A stretch of 64,000 nt of DNA, taken from contig NZ_QXHD01000004.1 in assembly GCF_011009555.1 (NCBI RefSeq), forward strand, positions 1,454,047-1,518,046, read 5' to 3'. The translations under genes were made by a program, and so were the position numbers. Source of the stretch: Adonisia turfae CCMR0081 (lineage in GTDB: Bacteria > Cyanobacteriota > Cyanobacteriia > Phormidesmidales > Phormidesmidaceae). The notes beneath the pieces are model-generated. The model ran no database searches, was not told where the DNA came from, and worked only from the letters and a program-made list of their open reading frames with translations. The stretch's first letter is position 1, and the number at the start of each line of letters is the position of its first letter. Of the stretch, positions 1-8,696 are shown one piece after another.

Positions 1-3000
1 CTGAAACAGATGGTTGTCCATTCTTACGGGTGGATGTCTCAGCCCTCGCCAAACACCAATCCCGACAACCGGGACTGAAACAAGGTAATCAGGTTTCAGT
101 GCTTGAGGTCACCACATCTCGCCAAACACCAATCCCGACAACCGGGACTGAAACGATCAAGCGGGCATTCGTCAGTGACATCGATCCGAAGCTCGCCAAA
201 CACCAATCCCGACAACCGGGACTGAAACGATGTTGAGCCCTCCAAAGACCTAACCCAGATCCTCGCTCGCCAAACACCAATCCCGACAACCGGGACTGAA
301 ACTGGAAATTTCGCCATTGAGTGTAGCCCAATGGCTCCTCGCCAAACACCAATCCCGACAACCGGGACTGAAACATAATTATCCCCTCCAAAAAGCAAAT
401 ATCGTTTTAGCTCGCCAAACACCAATCCCGACAACCGGGACTGAAACGCACATTCAACCCAAATGTATCTCCAGAGTTTCAGGCCAACTCGCCAAACACC
501 AATCCCGACAACCGGGACTGAAACATGTCTACCTCGTACCCATCGAATCGAATTGTTTTTGCTCGCCAAACACCAATCCCGACAACCGGGACTGAAACGC
601 AAGCCTGCATCGACTTTGTTAGTGCTTCTGTTTCTCGCCAAACACCAATCCCGACAACCGGGACTGAAACTCATATTGTGCAAGAATTTCTAATGTTTCC
701 CTCTTCGACTCGCCAAACACCAATCCCGACAACCGGGACTGAAACAACTAAGGATTCACGATGGGAATGGAAAGCCCTCTCTCGCCAAACACCAATCCCG
801 ACAACCGGGACTGAAACCTATTTGATTCTCCATAATTACTCGTCCGTTATTTCCTCGCCAAACACCAATCCCGACAACCGGGACTGAAACGTGTCAACCC
901 TAAAAAATGAAATATGAGTGAATTAATCTCGCCAAACACCAATCCCGACAACCGGGACTGAAACGACACTAAACAGGATTCCTGCAAATAAATACCCTAC
1001 TCGCCAAACACCAATCCCGACAACCGGGACTGAAACACACGTCCTAATCACAAAACACTGAAACCGAATAACTCGCCAAACACCAATCCCGACAACCGGG
1101 ACTGAAACGCTTCAACCCGTGAGTCATTTGCGTCCCACACTGCTCTCGCCAAACACCAATCCCGACAACCGGGACTGAAACGTGACTCCTTGAACAAGAA
1201 AGAAGCCATAGACCTTCTCGCCAAACACCAATCCCGACAACCGGGACTGAAACATACGTTGCGCTGACTGGACGGCAGTTTTCTCAGCTCGCCAAACACC
1301 AATCCCGACAACCGGGACTGAAACCAGCCGATGGAGATAGAATTCATACCTTGGGTGACGGCTTGCTCGCCAAACACTAATCCCGACAACCGGGACTGAA
1401 ACATCAATAACAATTGCCGTTTGCGTCTGCATAAGACTCGCCAAACACTAATCCCGACAACCGGGACTGAAACCGAAACGCCCACGACAGTGCCAAAATG
1501 TCGCTCGCCTCGCCAAACACTAATCCCGACAACCGGGACTGAAACATCAGAAAACTGCGTAGTGTAGTCGAAGTCATAAAGCTCGCCAAACACTAATCCC
1601 GACAACCGGGACTGAAACTCGTCGCTTTCGCTATATTGAGGACGACCGTGCTGCTGGCTCGCCAAACACTAATCCCGACAACCGGGACTGAAACTCTTCT
1701 CTTGTTTATGCTCTCTATGCTCTTTGATGCTCGCCAAACACTAATCCCGACAACCAGGACTGAAACAGATATCTATATTTAATTCATCTTCATCTGTCCA
1801 ATCCTCGCCAAACACTAATCCCGACAACCGGGACTGAAACGAGAAGAGATGATATCTTTGAACACGCTCTTAAAAGCTCGCCAAACACTAATCCCGACAA
1901 CCGGGACTGAAACTTAAAGGGGGGATTATTGCAGAATTAGCAATACAAACTCGCCAAACACTAATCCCGACAACCGGGACTGAAACTTGATGTTGATTTA
2001 GATTTCTGTCAAGGCTTCTTAGACTCGCCAAACACTAATCCCGACAACCGGGACTGAAACAAGCAGAAACCCTTCTAAAATTTGAATCGCTTTAGCCTCG
2101 CCAAACACTAATCCCGACAACCGGGACTGAAACTGCGAACAGGGGTTACGACAAGAAGCCCTAAATAGCTCGCCAAACACTAATCCCGACAACCGGGACT
2201 GAAACAATCAATGCCCGCTTCTTTTAGCTGAGTATTTCGATACTCGCCAAACACTAATCCCGACAACCGGGACTGAAACTTCAAAAAGTAAAACAAAGGG
2301 CTCAGAAAGTTGGGCTCGCCAAACACTAATCCCGACAACCGGGACTGAAACATCAATACGTTATCGTCAATTTTAACCATATTAAACCTCGCCAAACACT
2401 AATCCCGACAACCGGGACTGAAACACGAGGAAGGGCACACATTAAAAAATCCCTTCATCGGCTCGTCAAACACTAATCCCGACAACCGGGACTGAAACCT
2501 GCGCTCTCTCTGGGATAGGGATCATTTTGAGCGACTCGCCAAACACTAATCCCGACAACCGGGACTGAAACCAGGGTTTACTTATGTCAGTCGTGTTGAC
2601 TTGGCGCTCGCCAAACACTAATCCCGACAACCGGGACTGAAACTTTTCGTTAACAGCCGCCTCTGGAAAAGTACTTCCTCGCCAAACACTAATCCCGACA
2701 ACCGGGACTGAAACGACAATGTTACTACACATTGCTGAGTGAAGTTTACAACTCGCCAAACACTAATCCCGACAACCGGGACTGAAACTGCTGCTTATTC
2801 AGAGATTAAGTCAGGGTTTTTCCCCTCGCCAAACACCAATCCCGACAACCGGGACTGAAACATTTTTCTTTAGGAGGGGTTAATTGCCTTCGTGTGCTCG
2901 CCAAACACCAATCCCGACAACCAGGACTGAAACACCCCACCATTGAAGCGTGGGAGATCGATCAAGAACTCGCCAAACACCAATCCCGACAACCGGGACT

Positions 3001-3078
3001 GAAACTACTCAACAGAGCCAGTTCCGGTATAGTCGATCTTCCTCGCCAAACACCAATCCCGACAACCGGGACTGAAAC
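1..3078 (+). CRISPR. CRISPR array, right-hand end (42 full repeats + 1 partial)
   Basis: There are 42 complete 37-nt repeats, starting at 45, 118, 192, 266, 338 and so on to 3042-3078. The window opens with the last 7 nt of another repeat. Each repeat begins CTCGCCAAACAC and ends GGGACTGAAAC, with a 5-bp stem TCCCG/CGGGA around the loop ACAAC. Spacers are 34-41 nt, mostly 35-37, and no two looked alike by eye. The ACTGAAAC 3' end resembles the usual 8-nt crRNA 5' handle, which suggests plus-strand transcription with the leader to the left, outside the window; this is inferred. Repeats come in two allelic forms at position 13 (C or T) arranged in blocks. No cas gene is in the window, so the type cannot be assigned. 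Confidence 0.98.
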
Positions 3079-3102
3079 ACTAACTAATGGTCTATTCGTA
3101 CG

Positions 3103-3441
3103 TTGGGCAGACAACTTTTGTACGTTTTCCCATTAACGTATCAAGATTTTTTTACGGCTGATGAGTTAGTCAGAAATAACAGATATCAGGAAGTTTATGA
3201 ACATATAGATAAAGCCCGTTGGAAGTTTGTTATAGGATTAATATCTGAATGCCTTTCCTATGGATATATATGGGGCTTTTTGTGTGGCTTTAAGTTTAAA
3301 ATTGTTTCGACTATGTCAGATGAACCAGTTTTACTAAAATTTTTAGAGAAAACGGCCTTAACCGATGCTGCCCGTGATGGCTTTATAGATATTGCCCGCC
3401 CCCTCATTTTTGGATGGATATTAAGTTTTATCCAAAATTGA
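3103..3441 (+). CDS. Hypothetical protein beside the CRISPR array
   Basis: This 112-aa reading frame opens at a TTG 24 nt after the last CRISPR repeat. No clear ribosome binding site precedes it, so the start is uncertain and the first residues may not be coding. The interior looks protein-like: a charged segment near residues 20-42 (DELVRNNRYQEVYEHIDKAR), then a hydrophobic aromatic stretch (about 44-65), and a hydrophobic C-terminus ending WILSFIQN. I do not recognise a family. It could be a small membrane-associated protein or a remnant of a longer gene whose 5' part was displaced by the array. Confidence 0.35.
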   Translation: MGRQLLYVFPLTYQDFFTADELVRNNRYQEVYEHIDKARWKFVIGLISECLSYGYIWGFLCGFKFKIVSTMSDEPVLLKFLEKTALTDAARDGFIDIARPLIFGWILSFIQN

Positions 3442-3498
3442 TGTATTTCATGCTGTAGACGTCGAAGTATAAATGAATACCATGGGCTTACCATCGTT

Positions 3499-4290
3499 AT
3501 GAGTCAGGCAAAAACAACTCCTTCAGTAGAAATTTTTCTCCACCTTTCCCTTCTGTTGAGTTGGGTTGTTCCTATACCCTTTATCGATATCTTGGTGCCA
3601 ATTATTATTTGGCAAGCCACTAAAAAACAGTCCCCTCAAATTGAGCCCCATGCGCGTAATGCCATTAATTGGCTGATTTCATCGACAGTTTATAGCGTTG
3701 TTTTACTGGTTACGTTAGTCGGGACAATTTTACTGCCGGTGTTATGGGGGTTGCGCTTTGTATTTCCGATTATTGCAGCTATTCAAGCTAGTAAGGGAAA
3801 GACGTGGAAATACCCTCTTGCTATTGATTTTCTAGGAAGTAAACCTGAAAAACAACTCCAAAGGGCAGCTATTGGTTTTTTGTCATTGGTGGTTATACCT
3901 GTAGCAGCCTTACTGGGTTCTATTGTTTGGCAAAATAATCGTGTCAGTTGGCTGGATAGCCTATCACCTACTACGGGGACTGTCTCACAGGTCAATGAGA
4001 AGACAGATGAGTATGGTGATACTCTTTACCGGCCTGTGGTTGAATTTGAGGGACCTAATGGCGATTTGTATGATGTTTCTCCACTGGGGTGGACAGGTTC
4101 CCCCACTTACAAGAAAGGAGAGTCTGTCGGAGTGCTGTATACGCCCACTGAACCACAGAGGGCCATTATTGACAGCTGGTCTGAAAAATGGTCTATGGTC
4201 ACAGTAGCCTTGGTACTGAGTGCTATTGTGTTTGGGTTTTCGCTGATTCCCAGTATATTTTGTTTGATTGTGCAGCGTTTTTCCCCGTGA
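3499..4290 (+). CDS. DUF4870 (Tic20-like) + DUF3592 membrane protein
   Basis: A predicted 263-aa membrane protein joining two domains. Residues ~8-115 carry a DUF4870/Tic20-like core: hydrophobic helices around a cytoplasmic segment ending in HARNAINWLIS, which is typical of that family. After a further membrane helix (~122-142), residues ~150-220 form a small beta-rich extracytoplasmic module with the DUF3592 pattern (TGTVSQ, YRPVVEFEGPNG, YKKGESVGVLYTPTEPQRA). A last membrane helix follows at ~232-258. The biochemical role of either domain is not established. It stands alone between the CRISPR array and a non-coding element. The ATG at 3499 gives the family's normal N-terminus. Confidence 0.8.
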   Translation: MSQAKTTPSVEIFLHLSLLLSWVVPIPFIDILVPIIIWQATKKQSPQIEPHARNAINWLISSTVYSVVLLVTLVGTILLPVLWGLRFVFPIIAAIQASKGKTWKYPLAIDFLGSKPEKQLQRAAIGFLSLVVIPVAALLGSIVWQNNRVSWLDSLSPTTGTVSQVNEKTDEYGDTLYRPVVEFEGPNGDLYDVSPLGWTGSPTYKKGESVGVLYTPTEPQRAIIDSWSEKWSMVTVALVLSAIVFGFSLIPSIFCLIVQRFSP

Positions 4291-4436
4291 GGACTGTCTG
4301 CTCAAGCAACGATAGGACTCTACATTTAACCCACCAAGGAGCTGTTAAGAAACAAGTTCATGATTTGAATGCAGTAACGTTTATCCTGACCTCACCGTAA
4401 CTCCCACCAAACCTGAATCTTTGCAATGAGCGACAT

Positions 4437-4760
4437 CCTACTTTCGGGGGGTGTGTGGGAGTCGAGGCCCCCACGAACAGGAGGGTTTCAGGGAGGAAAG
4501 CCCTGAGCAATCCCTATCGCGATTACCCTATGCTCAACCGATGTATCTTGGGAGGTTGGTAACTCGCAAAACCCGCTGCGTGGGGTCCCGCCGAGTTCCC
4601 CACACCCCCATGGCTAGGGCGGACCGCCGCCCTAGAACCCTCGGAAAAATATCAATGATATCCCTAGCAGCCTATTTGGGCAGTTGGCAAAGTGGTTTAG
4701 AATTTTGCGCGCTGCGACAAAATTCTAAAAGGAGAGGTTATCCCATTTCCTGTTAGGCAA
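4437..4760 (+). ncRNA. Structured non-coding element, possibly HEARO/omega-RNA-like
   Basis: This gene-free stretch is GC-rich and unusually self-complementary. GGGGGTGTGTGGG near 4446 can pair with CCCCACACCCCC near 4598-4610, closing a domain of about 165 nt. Inside are a CAGGG/CCCTG hairpin and the run GGGAGGAAAGCCCTGAGC. Next comes a perfect 9-bp hairpin CTAGGGCGG/CCGCCCTAG (4614-4635), then a 12-bp inverted repeat TTTAGAATTTTG/CAAAATTCTAAA (4696-4729), like the terminal hairpin of IS200/IS605-type elements. ATGAGC lies on both sides (4426-4431 and 4779-4784). I suspect a stand-alone HEARO (IscB-type omega RNA) element, a kind known in cyanobacteria without its ORF, but I assign this from general architecture only. 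A reading frame of 101 codons across it is probably not coding. Confidence 0.4.
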
Positions 4761-4784
4761 AATAGCCATGGTCAACCCATGAGC

Positions 4785-5561
4785 TTAATTTTTAACAAGC
4801 CCCAAGTTAAATCGCTGTAGTTTGGCATCTAGCATTTTAGGTAGGGTCTTTTGTAATGCGGATTTGCTGGTAAATTCCAGCTTATGCTGAGCGGCAATAT
4901 CAAACGGAAACTGACCTGGTAAGTCTCCCCGCTCCATTTGAGCCACAATCAATTGCTCAGGTCGCTTATTGCATAGGGCATACCCCAGCTCTACGCAAAC
5001 TGCTGGATTGGGCACTAGTAAGGGCAAATCGCTATCGACTTCAAAAATTGGTGTGGCATCGGCAATAAACAGCAGGCTTCGGCGAATGTGGCGCATCAGG
5101 TTGCTGTTTAGTCGTACAGGGCCATTGCTGAGCCGGTGGGATTCGACTAGCTTGATGGGTAGCCGAGAGCGACGGTTAAACTTTTCGACGTAGGGTTCAA
5201 GGGCTGCCTGTAGCAAATCGCTGGATTCTGGATATTCCTCCTGGTAGCAGAGGAAAATAGTGGGATCAAGGTTGGCGAGGGAGTCGGCCTTGGCAAAGTA
5301 GATTTCGTGGCTGATCAGGTCGATATTTGCGATCGCATAGGTCCCGCTGCCTTCAATGTAAAACTCCACCGCATCCCCTTCCAGGTAACGCTGGAACCAC
5401 TCTGCGTCGCGCACATCGGCAATATCATCCAAAAAATCAGCCCGCAGCGCTGACTTCAGCAGACTATTCTTTGCCAGCCGCAGATCGTGGGGTCGCCTTT
5501 CTAAATCCCGAATTGGCTCATAATCCTGGAGATACCAAGCCTTAAGCGCAATTATCGCCAT
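4785..5561 (-). CDS. Conserved hypothetical protein with TIR/NDT-like C-terminal region
   Basis: A 258-aa soluble protein. The N-terminal two-thirds is a charged alpha/beta region of unknown function. The C-terminal part contains SLLFIADATPIFEV, then NPAVCVELGYAL, then QLIVAQ and PFDIAAQHKLEF. The order (hydrophobic strand, 'NPxVxxELGYAL', strand, 'PFDI...F') resembles nucleotide-binding TIR-like / nucleoside 2-deoxyribosyltransferase-like domains, in which the Glu of that motif is the NAD- or nucleoside-handling residue. That assignment is an inference from pattern. It is transcribed alone, towards the structured element at 4437-4760, and its stop codon directly abuts the ATGAGC at that element's right edge. 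Confidence 0.65.
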   Translation of the reverse strand: MAIIALKAWYLQDYEPIRDLERRPHDLRLAKNSLLKSALRADFLDDIADVRDAEWFQRYLEGDAVEFYIEGSGTYAIANIDLISHEIYFAKADSLANLDPTIFLCYQEEYPESSDLLQAALEPYVEKFNRRSRLPIKLVESHRLSNGPVRLNSNLMRHIRRSLLFIADATPIFEVDSDLPLLVPNPAVCVELGYALCNKRPEQLIVAQMERGDLPGQFPFDIAAQHKLEFTSKSALQKTLPKMLDAKLQRFNLGLVKN

Positions 5562-6150
5562 ACTGCCTCAAACAGATTGATTTGCTGTGGTCTAGGGTAT
5601 CCCAACTCTAAACCATCAAAACATTGCTATGGCCATCAGAATTTGAAAAACCATGTATTAAATCATTTTAGATCATTCGTACTATTTTTTCTGGCAGTCT
5701 GTCAAATCTTTGCCAAATACATAACCCATGTTTTACTCGGCCTCTGATGACTGCGCTATCGCCTGCTGCGTCAGCATCTCTAGACACTCCATCGAACTGT
5801 TCAGACAAGGAAGTGCCAGCGCTGGCGCGGACCATGGGAGTAATTTCAACTCTTGATTCATTTTTGCCCTGCGCTGAGTAAGTTGCTAATACAGACTAAG
5901 CACTTTGTACGGTGAAACTTATGACAAATTGCTAGTATTTCACGTCTAGTGTTAAAAGCGTAGCGCTTGTCCGTAAGGTGGAGTAGACATAACGGTTCAG
6001 GGAAAAAACCGCTATCGTTATAGACAAACTGAACCCTCGTGCGATTCGATTCAGATAGCATGGGGGTTGTTTTTTGGCCATCGATGTTCGGCTTCGCCAT
6101 GGTAGGGGCACACCCTTCGGATGTTGGCTGATGTTCCATAGAATAGGCCA
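5562..6150. other. Intergenic region without a supported gene
   Basis: About 590 bases between two minus-strand genes. A 97-codon minus-strand frame (5858-6151) exists, but it has poor protein-like composition and abuts the next gene's stop codon, so I do not call it. The stretch also holds a fragment (GGTAGGGGCA near 6100) that resembles half of the GC-rich palindromic repeat seen elsewhere. The part upstream of 5561 is presumably the promoter of the minus-strand gene. Nothing else was recognised. Confidence 0.5.
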
Positions 6151-6705
6151 TCAGTCATCAGGCTCTAGATCACGAGCAATTTGCCAAACGCGACAGTTGC
6201 GACAATGGGGATCATCTGAAAATGACAAACGAAGCTGAGCAGCGACAGCATTTGCATGGTCCAGGTTTGACAGCAGTCCAAATTGATTAACATCTGAGGG
6301 GATAAAACCAGCGTCTTGATCTGAAAATTGCCCGCAGTTGGTCAAAACGCTATTACCCTCCGCATCATCGACAATGTCAAAACCACAGAATTCAAATTTG
6401 GGGGGTATTGCGTGGATGTGGGTTGGCTGCTCAAGGATAGCTAGTAGCTGATCTTGCCCTATACGCCAGCGAATGCGTTGGCGGAGGTAAGCGAGATTGG
6501 TGAACCAGGTAATGCGACAATCTGCTTGGACATTGTAAGACCAGTCTTCATCCATAAGATCATCGATCAGATCAGGGCAGAGAATATAGTCAAGGGTGAC
6601 AACTTCAGTGATGTGGGTGAAGCCAGAAAACTTAATGTAGCTATGCCAGTCTTGAGTTTGGGATGGGATAAAGCGTTGGCGGGCGGTGAACATCCATTGA
6701 GTCAT
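6151..6705 (-). CDS. Hypothetical protein
   Basis: A 184-aa acidic, probably soluble protein with no signal peptide or membrane segment. The N-terminus MTQWMFTARQRF is followed by IKFSGFTHITEVVTLDYILCP. A C-terminal pair of cysteines (PHCRNCRVWQIA) could bind metal. The central sequence GFDIVDDAEGNSVLTNCGQF reads like a globular domain, and I believe related proteins occur in other bacteria, but I cannot name a family. Its start lies 7 nt from the stop of the upstream RidA-like gene, so the two may be co-transcribed. Confidence 0.6.
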   Translation of the reverse strand: MTQWMFTARQRFIPSQTQDWHSYIKFSGFTHITEVVTLDYILCPDLIDDLMDEDWSYNVQADCRITWFTNLAYLRQRIRWRIGQDQLLAILEQPTHIHAIPPKFEFCGFDIVDDAEGNSVLTNCGQFSDQDAGFIPSDVNQFGLLSNLDHANAVAAQLRLSFSDDPHCRNCRVWQIARDLEPDD

Positions 6706-6712
6706 CTCTCTT

Positions 6713-7099
6713 TCACGTAACGACGCAATCTACTTCGATTTCCACCAACCAATCTTCTTTAATAAACCGTGATACTTCTACAAAAGTACAAGCAGGACAA
6801 ATCTCAGAAAAGAATTCTCCATGGGCCTTAGCGGCTTCCTCCCATCTGGAAATATCTGTGAGCATCACCCTTGTCCGAATAACATCACTTAATTTGCCAC
6901 CAGCATCTTGAATTGCTTTATGGATAATACTTAAACAGCAATATGTTTGACCATATACATCCCCAAGACAAGCTGTGGAACCGTCATCCCCAATGGGTGC
7001 CGTTCCTGCGATTGAGATGAGGTTAGCAATCCGTACTGCCCTTGAAAACCCTATTGGTTTTTCCATTGGAGAACCAGAGGAAACGTTTTTTCTTGCCAT
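6713..7099 (-). CDS. RidA/YjgF family enamine/imine deaminase-like protein
   Basis: A 128-aa member of the RidA (YjgF/YER057c/UK114) family; family members hydrolyse reactive enamine/imine intermediates of PLP enzymes or act in related degradation steps. Visible family marks are FSRAVRIANLISIAGTAPIG near the N-terminus, the central QTYCCLSIIHKAIQDAGGKLSDVIRTRVMLTDIS, and the end VEVSRFI...VEIEVDCVV. The open frame extends 12 codons further upstream (to 7135), but the ATG at 7099 gives the usual length. It is a paralogue of the RidA-like gene at 13637-14032, and both share the 'RTRxxxTDISRW' block typical of the RutC-like subgroup. Confidence 0.85.
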   Translation of the reverse strand: MARKNVSSGSPMEKPIGFSRAVRIANLISIAGTAPIGDDGSTACLGDVYGQTYCCLSIIHKAIQDAGGKLSDVIRTRVMLTDISRWEEAAKAHGEFFSEICPACTFVEVSRFIKEDWLVEIEVDCVVT

Positions 7100-7176
7100 A
7101 GAAATCAATTTAGAGTGTGTAGCGTTGCTCAGCACTACCCAAATAGAATTTAGGCCCTGAGAAACATGGAGAGCCT

Positions 7177-7785
7177 TTAAACATCTAAAATGTCATCGTC
7201 CATCGACGACACGCATAATAACAGACAACCTGTTAGCGATTTCGGCTGATGGCTAGTCTTACCAGGGGCAGAAACTTGTTCACCTGGATGGTATACCTGA
7301 CCATCTACTACAAAGTCTCCATCCAGTACCAGTACGGTCTCTCCACTGGCATGATAATGATTCGGAAACAGACCAGCGCCAATCTTTCTTGCAAAAAAGG
7401 CTGCTTCACGGGAGGTTTCTTCTGTTTGCCAGGGGGCCACTTCCACACCTGACTTACCAGGTAACAGAGACCAGCTTAACTCAGCTGCCTTTTGTTTTAG
7501 CTGATTAATGGGCACATCCAACAGCTGCAGCAATTCTGAGCTCGCTCCCACAGACTGAGTAGCGATCCGTTGCCATAGGCGCTCCTTTAGAGCCGCTGCC
7601 ATTGGCATCGGCTTGGCCACATAGGCCAATGTAGCCGCTGTCTCTTCAAACTCACGAACTGCCTGCTCTAACTCTGTACTGTCTAACAAATCCTGCTCAA
7701 ACTGGGCACGCTCGTCTGCCTCTAGCGCATCAAGGGCATAGAGGGCGGCTGCATCGGCATTTGAGTAGGACTCAGGAGGGTTCAT
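7177..7785 (-). CDS. ChrR-like cupin anti-sigma factor (paralogue 1)
   Basis: A 202-aa protein of the anti-sigma/ChrR type, expected to hold the ECF sigma factor encoded just upstream. The N-terminal ~90 residues are helical (ALYALDALEADERAQFEQDL, then ETAATLAYVAKP), like anti-sigma domains, but I see no HxxxCxxC zinc motif, so this is a zinc-less version or binds differently. The C-terminal cupin (~115-195) keeps likely metal ligands in FPNHYHASGETVLVLDG and a later SHQP. The invariant tail SSMDDDIL is shared with the paralogue at 7984-8592. In characterised ChrR systems the cupin senses singlet oxygen or peroxide; the signal here is unknown. Confidence 0.85.
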   Translation of the reverse strand: MNPPESYSNADAAALYALDALEADERAQFEQDLLDSTELEQAVREFEETAATLAYVAKPMPMAAALKERLWQRIATQSVGASSELLQLLDVPINQLKQKAAELSWSLLPGKSGVEVAPWQTEETSREAAFFARKIGAGLFPNHYHASGETVLVLDGDFVVDGQVYHPGEQVSAPGKTSHQPKSLTGCLLLCVSSMDDDILDV

Positions 7786-7920
7786 GGCTTCATGTTAGCT
7801 CGGTTAATTAAGAACTAGTGTGGTGACACGAATGCTAACAGCGCTCTGCTGTCGCTTCAAAGCTTAAGACTACGTACAATGAAAAACGAACTGGGCAGGG
7901 TTGAGAGCTTGCATATAGGC

Positions 7921-7950
7921 TGACGGGCGCATAGCCGTTCGCCCCTACGG
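7921..7950. repeat. GC-rich palindromic intergenic repeat (degenerate copy)
   Basis: GGGCG (7925-7929) and CGCCC (7940-7944) form an imperfect hairpin followed by CTAC. It is related to the copies at 10878, 24499 and 24572, which share the outer form 'GTAGGGGCGCA...TGCGCCCCTAC'. It lies in the gap between the two anti-sigma paralogues. Confidence 0.6.
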
Positions 7951-7983
7951 AATTGGGTTGATCATCTTAAAAAATCTTTATTC

Positions 7984-8592
7984 TTAAGATTCCAAAATGT
8001 CATCGTCCATGGAAGACACACAGAATAATAGGCAACCGTTCAACGTTTTTGGCTGATGGCTTGTATTACCAGGAGACGATACACATTCCCCTGACCGATA
8101 TACCTGGTGGTCAACAACAAAATCTCCGTCCAACACCAGCACCGTTTCGCCACTAGCATGGGCATGGTTAGGAAATAACCCGCCTGTGGCTTTGCGTACA
8201 AAAAAGGCAACCTCGCGATCGCAATCATCAACTCGCCACATGGCAATTTCTGCCCCCGAGTTACCAGGCATCAACGCCCAGTCTAACTCAGCCGCCTGGT
8301 GCTTCAGCTCAGCAATCGGCAAATCTAGCAGCTCCACTAAATCTGAACTCGGCCCGATAGACTGCTGAGCGATCCGTTGAAATAAGCGATCTTTTAAATC
8401 TGCTGCCATCGGCACAGGTGAGGCACCATAGGCCAAATTAGCCGCCACCTCTTCACACCCACGCACCTCCTGCTCCAGCTCTACGCTATCCAATAGCGCC
8501 TGCTCAAACTGCCTACGCTCATCTGCCTCTAGCGCATCAAGGGCATAGAGGGCAGCTGCATCGGCATTTTGATAGCGCTCAGGAGATGTCAT
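7984..8592 (-). CDS. ChrR-like cupin anti-sigma factor (paralogue 2)
   Basis: A 202-aa paralogue of the protein at 7177-7785, identical in length and collinear throughout. The helical anti-sigma-like N-terminus (YQNADAAALYALDALEADER) again lacks an HxxxCxxC motif. The cupin segment has FPNHAHASGETVLVLDG plus SHQP, retaining His, His, Glu and His as candidate metal ligands. It lies directly downstream of the ECF sigma gene (gap ~105 nt), so it is the more likely cognate regulator; the second copy may have arisen by tandem duplication. One difference is NHAHA versus NHYHA at the ligand motif. The shared conserved tail supports a common function. Confidence 0.85.
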   Translation of the reverse strand: MTSPERYQNADAAALYALDALEADERRQFEQALLDSVELEQEVRGCEEVAANLAYGASPVPMAADLKDRLFQRIAQQSIGPSSDLVELLDLPIAELKHQAAELDWALMPGNSGAEIAMWRVDDCDREVAFFVRKATGGLFPNHAHASGETVLVLDGDFVVDHQVYRSGECVSSPGNTSHQPKTLNGCLLFCVSSMDDDILES

Positions 8593-8696
8593 GTTCTTAT
8601 ACTAACTCGGCTACTAACTCGGCATTTGAAACCTATAGGATTAGAGGATAGCTATATAGGTATACGCTAGCCATCCCGGCTTGGATCTCATATTTT

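Noticed and set aside
30-2759. Many long overlapping open frames inside the CRISPR array (repeating peptides such as FQSRLSGLVFGE)
   Set aside because: They are translations of the repeat sequence itself in various frames; repeat plus spacer lengths keep frames open by chance.
4451-4756. 101-codon frame in the structured element
   Set aside because: Composition is Arg/Pro/Ser-rich as expected for GC-rich structured RNA; no start site or homology pattern.
5858-6151. 97-codon minus-strand frame
   Set aside because: Poor protein-like composition and it overlaps the stop of the next gene; no RBS.
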